A stretch of DNA of 64,000 nucleotides from contig NW_020194560.1 in the NCBI RefSeq assembly GCF_002865645.1, positions 310,001 to 374,000 of the forward strand. Reading direction: 5' to 3'. This DNA is from Hyaloscypha bicolor E (Eukaryota; Ascomycota; Leotiomycetes; Helotiales; Hyaloscyphaceae). The position numbers were made by a program, and so were the translations under genes. Under the pieces are notes generated by a model. It was not told the DNA's origin and did not search any database. It saw only the letters and a program-made list of their open reading frames with translations. Positions 51,201 through 60,306 of the stretch are shown one piece after another (positions within the stretch are counted from its first letter, which is position 1; each line of letters starts with the position of its first letter).

Positions 51201-52203
51201 ATCTAATACTAGTATATATTTATTTTCGGTTATATTAATCTTAATAATTTCCTTTATAATTAATTATAAAGTTTCTATATTTAAGACTTCTACTAATAAG
51301 GTTTCTAAAAGACTAACTTTCTATTTAAATATATTTTTTTAATTTAGGAACCGGAATTTGGGAAAGACTAGTTAATAATAATAGATATAATTAAGGTTCG
51401 AGTTTTAATATTAGTAAAATAATAAAATAATAGCTTTTATAATCTTATTTCTATTACTTATATTTTCTTTCCTATTTTATTAGCTTAATACCTATAATAT
51501 TTCTCTTTAATTTTATTAAACTAGATATATTTAATAATATTATTAAAAGTAATAATAAAAATAATAAATATAATTTTACTAATTTCTTTAACTTTTTTAA
51601 ATTCTTTTCTTTTTCTAGAAGCTTTCCTAAATTATCTATATAATTTCTTATTTCCGATTTCTTTTTAATTCTTATTTCTAATTTCTATTTATTATTTTAT
51701 TTAAAATTAAGAATATTTTTTCTGGATTTAAAAGTAAATTTTTTTACTAAAACTAAAACTATTTCTATTCTAGTCTTTACTATAACTAAAAATAATATAT
51801 AAATTAATAATATAACTTTATTTCCAAATACTAAAGTCTATTTCTAACTAAGGTCTAATTTATATTATTTTAGTATAATATTTCTTATTTTATTTCTTTT
51901 ATTTCTTTTTCTTCTATAATTAGCCTCTATTTCTATTACTCCTATATACTATACTAGTAACTATATCTTATAGCTAACCCGTCTCTAAGTTACTAGATAT
52001 ATTAGAAATTAATATAAGATACTAAAATTAATACTTATATATTCTTAATATTTTAGCTTTAGGCTTAAAATATTATAATAGCCCTTTTCTCTCTAAACTT
52101 ACTAAGCTAATAATTTGCCTTATAAATATTTCTTAGAACTTTATAAAAGTATTACTTTAATTATAAAGTTTTAATCTTTCCTATATTACTTATTATAAAA
52201 TAT
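51201..52203 (-). other. Element B leader and 5' gag region
   Basis: Reverse complement of A 8413-9400. No frame can be defined. The first 400 bp next to the LTR match the truncated copy at 59900-60306. Confidence 0.5.
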
Positions 52204-52507
52204 ATAAGAGGGAAACTATAATAAAATAAAAACCTATATAAAGTATACTAGAGTATAAAACGTAACTTAATAGTAAAATAATAAGATTAAAAGTATAAAT
52301 AGTAAAGTATAAATAGTATATAATATATAAAAGCTTAATTAATTAAATACTAAGAAAGAATTATTTTCTAGAACTATAAAAAAAACTAGCTTTCTTATAT
52401 AATTTCCGCAAGTTATATATAAAAGGCCAATGCTTTTACTATATAACTAAAACCTTAAAACCGCTAAAATAATATAATTTTTAAAGAATATAACTTGTTA
52501 TACTATA
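52204..52507 (-). repeat. Element B 5' LTR
   Basis: A 304-bp LTR, followed on its outer side by the GTATT duplication. The palindrome is at 52412-52447. It marks the border of the retroelement nest toward the gene island. Confidence 0.85.
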
Positions 52508-52512
52508 GTATT

Positions 52513-53140
52513 TAAAAGTATTTAATACTTATTAAGCTATATAAGTTTATATTAAGCCTTTAGAGTACTTTTAATAAATATAAAAGCTTATAGGAAATAA
52601 GGAAAGCTATAGAGAAATTAAAGTAAAACTTTATAAAATATTTAATAACTTTTATAAAATAATACCTTAATATTTCTAATACTTTATACTTTTATTTTTA
52701 TATATATTACTTTATTAAAATTAAGGTTTCTTTTTTATAAAGTATTATTAAACTTTTATATATATATATATAACCTATAAAGAAATAGCTAAAATGAAGC
52801 TATTATAATTAATATAAATACTAGTATTTATTTTTATTTTTACTATAATATCTCTTTTAAATTAATATTTCTATAAGGTAAGAATTTCTATTATTTTTGA
52901 TTCTCATTATTAAATTCTAAATATCTTAATATAAAATAATATAATTTTATTTAAAATACTCTGGTTTTATTTTTAATTATTTATAATTACTTCTTATATA
53001 TTTGCTTCTAAATAACTTATATAGAAATTAATTAATTATATTTTAATTATTATTTATTTAATTATTATAATCTTAAGATATGCTTTTTCTATACCTTAAT
53101 AATATTCTCGTGGCTTAAAATTAGAGGAAGATATAAAGAA
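52513..53140. other. AT-rich sequence between element B and the gene island
   Basis: RIP-type composition with no match I can place, although a Copia gag continuation was expected after element B. TATATATATA tracts lie near 52760. Composition rises to normal from about 53110. Confidence 0.4.
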
Positions 53141-53723
53141 AACGAGTTTAATCAATTTGTAATAATTCTTTTGGATTTATATTAAAAAGGAGGAAAGTTT
53201 CGTGCAAGAGAGTCAGGTGATCTGTGAAGGTGCGAAATATTGCGTGGCTATATTTGCTGTTTTCTATTTTTAAAGCCTCGGGTCTTAATATATAAACCAA
53301 TAAAGTTGGATTATTACTAAGCGATTAGTCAACTTCTCTGAATGCATATTAAATCATGCATTTGTTCGGAGAATACGGAGATAACATTGCGTGTATTTAC
53401 GAAAGGGTTTATTTTTTGCTACTGTGCTGTATAAGAATGTGTATTCTGTTGCCAAACTATCAGCGACAAAATCAAATCATTGCTCAATCGCGTATGAATG
53501 TCGAATAGTCTAGATAGGCAGTTATGGCCTATAACAGCTGGCCAGCGATCGGCCAGTTTTGTGTACTCGCAGCGATGGAGAACTATGGATACCACCGCTA
53601 CGAGGCTGCCGTTCAGTTGACTCGATATGAGCGCAGCCTAGATTCAACCTTCATACCAACTCAACAAATAACTTCGCGTACATGCCGATTCGGCGACTGG
53701 TACTGGTAAGGGCAAGGCTGGGT
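53141..53723. other. Start of the gene island, no clear gene
   Basis: Normal-composition DNA with abundant CpA/TpG. A 61-codon open stretch at 53524-53709 precedes the HET relic, but its translation does not match the N-terminal part of a HET domain, so I do not call it a gene. It may be promoter or a scrambled 5' end. Confidence 0.4.
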
Positions 53724-55300
53724 ATCGCAAGATCCAGTTTTGCGGAGAAGACGCGACGGCTTGTAATATTTTTTGGTAGATACATGTTGTATCGACAAAT
53801 TGAACAGTACTGAGCTCGCAAAGGCCATCAATTCCATGTTTCGCTGGTACCAAAATGCGGCCAAATGCTACGTCTATCTATCGGATGTTTGGGCAAGGAA
53901 ACGGAAAGCAAGCGATCGGTTCTCCGAGTATACTTGGGAATCGGCTTTTGGGGGAAGCAGATGGTTTATATGCGGTTGGACCCTTCAAGAGCTTCTTGCC
54001 CCTAGGTCGGCCGAGTTCTTCTCCCAAGAAGGCAAGCGACTAGGTAACAAAAGGGCTCTAGAATGACAAGTCCACGAGAGAACTGGAATTGTAGTTTTAG
54101 CGCTTCAAGGAACCCTTCTGTCTCAGTTTGGAGTCGATGAGCGTTTATTATAGGCAGAAAACCGCCAGACTACGTATGAAGAAGACGGGGCGTACTTGCT
54201 TCTAGGCATATTTAATGTCTATATACCGCTGATCTATGGCGAAGGTAAGGAGCACGCGTTACAGAGGCTCCGGGAGGAGATCGACAAACCTTTAAAGGGT
54301 AAGCGTAGAACTTTGCTCTGATATCCTGCATAGTTATCGAAGCAAGCACTAACCAGTAGCTTAGGAATCGATCGTCTTCCATCTGCTGCCGACGTACCGT
54401 TCAATTTATATAATAAATAATACGCACCTACCTGCCTTCCCGCCACCCGAGTCGACCTGCTATAGGAGATATATAACTGGGCTGATGGGTATGATAAGCG
54501 GTGCCTCTTCTAGCTAAATGGCTTAGCCGGCAGAGGAAAGTCAACAATTGCGCTTACTATCGCCCGTAAATACTTTGATTAAAAGCGCCTAGGGGCGAGC
54601 TTCTTCTTCTCAAGAGGTGGTAGAGATATTGGCAATGCTAGCAAGTTCTTTACGAGTTTTGCTGTATAGCTTGCGCGCAATGTACCACAAATCGAACGAC
54701 TTATCTCCGATGCTATTATAAAGCAGAATGATATTACAAGCCAGTCTCTCCGCAACCAGTGGCACCAGCTCGTCCTCTGTCCGTTATCAAGGCTGGACAG
54801 CATCTCATCTCCGTCCTCGTATGTGCTTATAGTCGATGCTCTTGATAAGTGCGATGGCGAGGGCGATATTCGCATAATTCTACAACTCTTAACTGAAGCT
54901 CGAATGTTAAAGACAGTCCGGCTTCGGGTCTTTCTAACGAGCAGACCTGAAATTCCAATCCGACAAGGCATGTATCGTATCCCGCAATCCGAACACCAGG
55001 ACTTCGTACTCCAAAATATCCCGTCGACGATTATTAACTATGACATCTCTATATTCCTAGAACACAATCTGAGGCAGGCTCTTGGACAGCTGGTAGACTC
55101 CAGAACTCTGCATATTAACCTTTGTGCCACTTGGTCTGCCACGCCCTTCATTTCGGGAGCTTCACCACAATATCCTACAGATCTTGTCAGTTACGATCTG
55201 ATTTCCCCGCTTTTATTCCTCTCAGATAGGTGTAGAACGTACAGGTTTAATAACACCAGGGGGTTTAATTCGAGGACCACCTTGGTACAAGAGTAGTTCG
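53724..55300 (+). pseudogene. HET-NACHT (NLR-type) gene relic
   Basis: The HET domain starts in the middle (KAGYRKIQFCGE), shifts frame by one base before VDTCCIDK (53776), and continues with WESAF, GWTLQELLAP and LIYGEGKEHALQRLREEI. Stops sit at TGA 54064 (CGA-type) and at a TAG before AENRQTTYEED (Trp-type). An intron-like segment lies at 54299-54356 (GTAAGC, CTAAC, CAG). Next comes a STAND NTPase: Walker A GLAGRGKST at 54520-54546 after a Trp-to-stop, and Walker B LIVDALDKCD at 54826-54855. Then LTSRPEIPI near 54935. After about 55050 similarity fades, so sensor repeats are absent. Such proteins mediate heterokaryon incompatibility. The start is missing and the gene is dead. Confidence 0.8.
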
Positions 55301-55364
55301 GTTTCGAGATCGCGCTGAAGAGGATATCAGCATCTGAACAGCCTTGGGAATACGGCAAGGTGCT

Positions 55365-55949
55365 TCACCGGTAAACCATGTCTAACATTGAGGGAAGAGG
55401 TACTCTGGCTGCTCGGCGCGGGCCAAGGTCTTTGGGGCCTTTTTCCAACCATGTTTCTTGTTTGAATCCGATTATTGGGATGGGAGATTCGAATATTTTC
55501 CAAGGATGTAGGCGGTAGTTGATGTGATGTTCAGTACAGCTACTGAGCAGATTGTAAAGTGCGGTGTAAGAGCAAAGGATCAAGTTAAACATCCAGGCAG
55601 CTAAACTGCTGGCTTCGAGGAATGGAGCCACGGGAGTGACCATGAGACAGTAGCCAGAAAGTGCTAGAATAATTGATAGTAACTTGAAGTTTCTATACGG
55701 TGTATATTTCATATTGGGCTCATATGCATACACGCATGGATACCCAAGTCCACCCGATTCGCTCTCAACAGGAGCACGCAACACGGTCAGACGCCACTGT
55801 ACAGCGACCACAGCCTTGTACGAAATCTGCCTGGCCATCAACCGTGAGGTATTCTTTGGGCACTGATGCTTCGAAATAGGATCACGATATAAACCCTGGC
55901 CGAACTGCAGCCTCATTTTTGACATTTCTGACCAGAAGCTGATGCGCAT
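55365..55949 (-). CDS. Hypothetical ORF, 194 codons, unknown
   Basis: An uninterrupted minus-strand frame from ATG at 55949 to a stop at 55365, between two plus-strand genes. The middle has two hydrophobic stretches (LLSIILALSGYCLMVTPVAP and AAWMFNLILCSYTALYNLL), which could be membrane helices. The first third is basic. There is no family resemblance that I recognise and no visible intron. It could be a chance ORF over the decayed 3' part of the HET-NACHT gene, which would have extended into this area on the other strand. Confidence 0.3.
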   Translation of the reverse strand: MRISFWSEMSKMRLQFGQGLYRDPISKHQCPKNTSRLMARQISYKAVVAVQWRLTVLRAPVESESGGLGYPCVYAYEPNMKYTPYRNFKLLSIILALSGYCLMVTPVAPFLEASSLAAWMFNLILCSYTALYNLLSSCTEHHINYRLHPWKIFESPIPIIGFKQETWLEKGPKDLGPRRAARVPLPSMLDMVYR

Positions 55950-56036
55950 TTAGTTTTCTTTCGAATTTTGTGCGGAGTTCTCTATCTTTTAAATCATTCA
56001 TCGACTTTATAACATCAAGAAATGATCCTAGATTGA

Positions 56037-57395
56037 ATGATGTCTTCTGATAACATATCTATTCCAGCACCTGCGGCCAAGTTTCCACCTTACTGTCTAT
56101 CAAGCGACGAGGCTGAGCGAGCATCACCGACCATCTTGCGGAAGCCCGATCAAGGCTTGTTGGGATATTCTATGTCTAGTGAGAATTTTTTAGAGAAAGG
56201 TTACCTAAAGAGGTCGATTTCCAGTTTTCGATCTGTCCTCTGTGGGTGGTGGCTTTTTTTCGTAGAGAATCTGCTCTTCCCATTCCAGAAAGGATCTGCA
56301 TGGTATAAAGAGTATATGACAATGAGAGAAGATGAGAAAGCACATATTCGAGCTCTATACTCGCGATGTAAAGAGAACCCCAGTAGGCGAAGAGGAGCCC
56401 CACTTGATACAGAGTCAATACTCACAATTTTTTAGTCTGCGACTACCCACCAGGATGGCCACAGTTAGCAGCCTTCCTGCACAGCGACGACGATTTTGCT
56501 ATATTCAGGCGATTTGGATTGACACACTGCCGGGTTCTTGTCCAGCTCCAAGCCGAGATTCAACTTCTCGAAAAGAAGCTTGCGGAAATAGATCAAGCTG
56601 ATGCTATGGCTGGATCATCAAATGCTTGGAGACTCCTAACAGCGGAATATGAATATGGATGGGATCCTGCCCAGAGAAATCTCTTGAAAGAATTGCAGGA
56701 GAAGTTGCTCACGTATGGTAAGATAGTCCCGTTAGACGTCTTGATTATCGGGTGTTTAAAAGTGCTGAAATACGACGCAGACACCTTGCTATTAAACGAT
56801 CGAAAGCTCAGAGAGTTGGGCCAGCCTTCTAAAAAAGATTATCGAAGTGTATTACATTGGATTATAGGCTCTAAGCCGGTCGGCAAAGGTCAATATGACT
56901 GGATTTTCCGTGCTAATGATTTTGTCACGCTTTGCAAGATCGACCCTTTTGAACAATCAATCCTCTCCTCATATTTCAGGGTGTGCTTGGCCTCCTACAA
57001 TTTGGAATTATTGCTGAAATATACACAGAATCTGTTTCGAAGTCAGACTCACGAAGATTATAATGCAACTGTCGATCCCTTTTCCAAGACGAGAGAGTCC
57101 GCAGTCGCCAAATTGCTTATTGTCTTCTTTACCGTTGGAATTTTAATCATTCCTATCTTTCTCCTTCTGTGGATACCATTAACTCGAGCTTGGATATCTG
57201 TAACAGTCCTGCTTTCTGTGTTAACTTTCTCTACGCTTATATCCCTGTTAACAAAGGCTACTGGAAACGAAGTGTTGGTTGGCACTGCTGCGTAAGTCTT
57301 TCTCTGACTCTCTGGTGGCACATACTGATGATTGGAATAGGTACTGTGCTGTCTTGGCCTCATTTTTGGGTAATGCCCAGTCGAACTCGCGATGA
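56037..57395 (+). CDS. DUF6594 family membrane protein, three exons
   Basis: Exons 56037-56367, 56436-57291 and 57341-57395, giving 413 residues. Intron 1 (68 nt, GTAAAG to TTTTTTAG) keeps frame; a donor at 56383 would also keep frame. Intron 2 (49 nt) has GTAAGT and ACTGAT before AATAG. The start is the ATGATG pair at 56037. The core shows PPGWPQLAAFL, DDDFAIFRRFG and THCRVLVQLQAEIQLLEKKL (about residues 115-160), the typical fungal DUF6594 opening followed by a helical region. Three hydrophobic segments end the protein (about 335-362, 365-385, 396-407), as in the family. Function is unknown in the field. No RIP-type stop is present and this is the only gene here that looks intact. The roughly 110-residue N-terminal extension is not recognised. 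Confidence 0.8.
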
Positions 57396-57410
57396 AAACT
57401 CGGTATGGCG

Positions 57411-57466
57411 GGTAGAGAGAGAGAGAGATAGATTGATTGATTGATTGATTGATTCATTCATTCATA
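57411..57466. repeat. Compound microsatellite (GA)n(GATT)n(CATT)n
   Basis: GAGAGAGAGA, then repeated GATT, then CATT units just 3' of the DUF6594 stop codon. It may lie in the 3' UTR. Confidence 0.95.
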
Positions 57467-58340
57467 CGCGGTTCCAGCCGTCCCTTTGGACAGCTATGCC
57501 GGAATGGCCCAGCTTTGGCACCAGTTGCCGAACTGCACCTCACTTCACCACACCCGTGTCACTCCTCTACTGAGCGGTCTGGCTTCCATCTACGCACATA
57601 TACATATCCGTTGACAGAAGTGCTTTGTCTGTGACTTTGGTATGCTCTGACTCGGCCACTAACTGTCCTCCTGTGTCTGTGCTCCCTAGATACCTTCTGG
57701 GATACGGCCACAATGAAGCTATGTTGCAACTCCGCTGGCCACGGTAACCGTGATCCCATGACCACCTGGTCCTCACAGGGGAAAACCTTCCCAATAATGT
57801 TCTCTCTCGTCCAAATCGCCCCTTCCATGCCCCTGCTCCCTATCCAAAAGATCTTGGATCCTCTGAAACGTGTATGGTTGTGTATGCCCTGCTGGGTCAA
57901 CTGTGCCTGCTCCGTATTCTGTGATACTGTTTCATTGAGGTTGAAGAATCGGTCGGATCGGACTGCAGGCGCAGGAGGCGGTGACGCTTCCCTAGATCCC
58001 CAGAATTTCGTGTACTCTGAGTATGTTTTGTTGTACTGTGGATTATGTTACTTCATCTGAGATCCTGGTGGTCTGATCGAGGCTGTATTGAGGTAGGAAA
58101 ACCCTGAAAAGTTGCTGCCGGCTTGCGAGAACGCTTTACTATAGCCACCTTCCTCCTTTATTGATAACTGCCCGTGACCGCTCCCCAGTATAGCCCCATC
58201 TGCCACTATGATCAGAGCCGTGTGTGAACTGTCAGGCCCTAAGGACGATCCGAGATTCGAGTCACAGTCGCTTTCGAGGTTGCCGTCGCAACTCGCAAAT
58301 CCATCGTCTTACTGGCCACGCTGTTACCTTGAGCATGATG
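57467..58340. other. Island sequence without a recognisable gene
   Basis: Normal composition. Several open stretches of 60-115 codons exist on both strands (for example 57713-58060 plus and 57559-57900 minus), overlapping each other and resembling nothing I know. There are no splice-consistent chains with a domain. It is probably intergenic or decayed. Confidence 0.4.
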
Positions 58341-58344
58341 GGTT

Positions 58345-58376
58345 GGCAGCCGCAGGATTCGAACCTACCAGCACAC
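58345..58376 (-). other. tRNA-like T-arm and 3' acceptor half
   Basis: The minus strand reads GTAGG-TTCGAAT-CCTGC, a five-pair T stem with a TTCGAAT loop, followed by GGCTGCC and A as an acceptor 3' strand. Upstream I cannot find a matching GGCAGCC acceptor, D arm or anticodon arm at the right spacing. It is a tRNA fragment, a tRNA-derived relic, or chance. Confidence 0.25.
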
Positions 58377-58379
58377 TCT

Positions 58380-59230
58380 GGTCACGATACCGAAGCTGAT
58401 CCGAGAGCCGGCATACCGATTGGGGAAGAGGCCGGACAATCGAAAGGTTTACCATCCTTTCCTGGATACATGTTTAATAACCGAGTCGGGTTCTTCGTTC
58501 ACGTTCAATACGAGACCATCTAGGAGACTCAGAAACGATTGTCAATAGGACCCAAAGGCTATGGAGTGTCAAAACTGCCTGGCTTTGGGCTCAGCAGCGA
58601 GGGGCCGGACAGACTGGCTATTGCTAGATATTTCGGCTGCCTAGAGGATCGAAATACTTCGTATATGGGGTCTCGCGGCTATCAGCCCTCGCATATCCAA
58701 TGCCATCCATATGAAGAGATATATCCATGTTATCCGATAACGATAGGGGTATCTGGCAACCTCAGTTGATTCGACTGGCATAATATTATTCGAAGACATT
58801 ATAAAATCAAAGATACATGTACTTGTCGATGAAACGGCTCTGTAGAAACTTTCTGGACTTAGTATATAAGATTGAATAAACTAATATAGTAGAGTACTTT
58901 TAACTCTCTTGCGTTTATTTCCTATAGTATTAACTCAGACTACTGAATAGTGACTTGAACCATTTGTGGTTGTAGTAGCTGTTAGGCAGAAATAGTACAA
59001 AGTGGCATACAGATTCCAAAATATTCGAAGCCGATCTTGGCTACTGTAAGTGATTAATGGCTGTTAACTGCTGACCGCAAAACTCTTCAGCCATAGTAGG
59101 GCTATAGAGGCAGCAATGCTTTTCCTAAAAGCAGTAGGCCCTTTGTAGAAGAGCAGTTATAGCTGAGAGCCGTTTCTGTAGTCCGGTCATTAATTTCTTC
59201 TAGACAAAAGCCTATCTTGCCTCTTAAGTA
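58380..59230. other. Island sequence, no recognisable gene
   Basis: An open frame of 76 codons at 58539-58769 and one of 99 at 58224-58523 (plus) are readable but unrecognised. From about 58780 AT content rises gradually. I see no domain, RNA gene or repeat unit. Confidence 0.4.
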
Positions 59231-59593
59231 AAACATTGAGGAAAATGCTTGTAAACTAAGTAAATTACTATATTGCTTATATTACCAGAGATTCTAGTTA
59301 TAAAAACATTATTAAGGTATCGAAAATTCGTATATAGTATAGTAAGATCAAGTTTAAAAACAATTAAATCATAATTAATAAACCCCTATAAAAGCTCTCT
59401 TATATATATATATATATAAGTATAAATTAAGAATAACTAAAATTTGAAATTAGGGAACTATAAATTCAATAATATTAATTTTATATTAAGATATCCGTAA
59501 TATATCTATTTACTAGAGAACTTTTACTATATAAGAATATTAGTTAAAATATTAAGTTATAAAGTTTAATTATAAAAGAGGAAATAAATAGCC
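59231..59593. other. Island edge, AT-rich
   Basis: A transition to RIP-type composition, including a (TA)n run at about 59401-59418. Nothing recognisable. Confidence 0.5.
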
Positions 59594-60306
59594 TAGTATA
59601 ATATAGCAAGTTGTATTTTCTGAAAATTATATTATTTTGGCGGTTTTAAGGTTTAGGTTATATAATAAAAGCTATAGCCTTTTATATATAACTTAAAGGA
59701 ATTATATAAAAAAGCCAGTTTTTCTATAATTCTAGAGAATAATTCCTTTTTAATATTTAATTAATTGAGTTTTTATATATTATATATTATTTATATTTTA
59801 CTATTTATACTTTTAATCTTATTATTTTACTATTAAGTTATATTTTATATTCTAGTATGTTTTATATAGGTTTTTGTTTTATTATAATTTCCTTCTTATA
59901 TATTTTATAATAAGTAATATAGGAAAGATCAAAACTTTATAATTAAAATAATATTCTTATAAAGTTTTAAAGGGTTTCTATAAAGCGAATTATTAGCTTA
60001 GTAAGTTTAGAGAGAAAAGGGCTATTATAATACCTTAAAACTAAGGCCGAAATATTAAGGATATATAAATATTAATCTTAATATCTTATATTAATTTCTA
60101 ATATATCTAGTAATTTAAATACAGGTTAGCTATAAGATATAGTTATTAGTATAATATATTAGAATAATAGAAATAGAAGCTAATTATAAAAGGAAAAGAA
60201 ATAAAGAAAATAGAATAAGAAATATTATACTAAGATAATACGAGTTAGATTTTAATTAGAAATAGATTTTAGTATTCGGAAATGAAGTTATATTATTAAT
60301 TTATAT
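59594..60306 (+). mobile_element. Truncated family-A element: 5' LTR plus 400 bp of leader
   Basis: The LTR is at 59594-59899 (palindrome at 59657-59692). It is followed by leader collinear with 8413-8820 (for example TAAGTAATATAGGAA and GTATTCGGAAATGAAG). The match stops at about 60306 in TTATATATATTAATC. It points away from the gene island, mirroring element B on the other side. No 3' end is present in the window. Confidence 0.8.

Larger units (their letters stand above)
39498..52507 (-). mobile_element. Giant Gypsy LTR retrotransposon B, uninterrupted inverted copy of A
   Basis: 13,010 bp with LTRs at 39498-39922 and 52204-52507, flanked by ATATT (39493-39497) and GTATT (52508-52512), one RIP-type difference. 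It is collinear in reverse complement with A after A's four insertions are removed. It shows each empty site: Copia-2 at 40918, the MITE at 42057, Gypsy C at 43792 and the hAT at 49193. It is more heavily mutated than A. This copy defines the true length and content of the family. Confidence 0.85.

Noticed and set aside
8124..52507. The A/B inverted pair as one segmental inverted duplication
   Set aside because: The flanks differ (a minisatellite in a Copia leader against a Copia gag piece) and each copy has its own 5-bp target duplication, so two independent insertions are more likely.
53524..53709. Start of the HET gene
   Set aside because: The 61-codon translation does not resemble the N-terminal HET motif, and the frame closes before the HET core.
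57559..58060. Overlapping ORFs of 75-115 codons on both strands
   Set aside because: They overlap in several frames and give no recognisable or conserved-looking protein.
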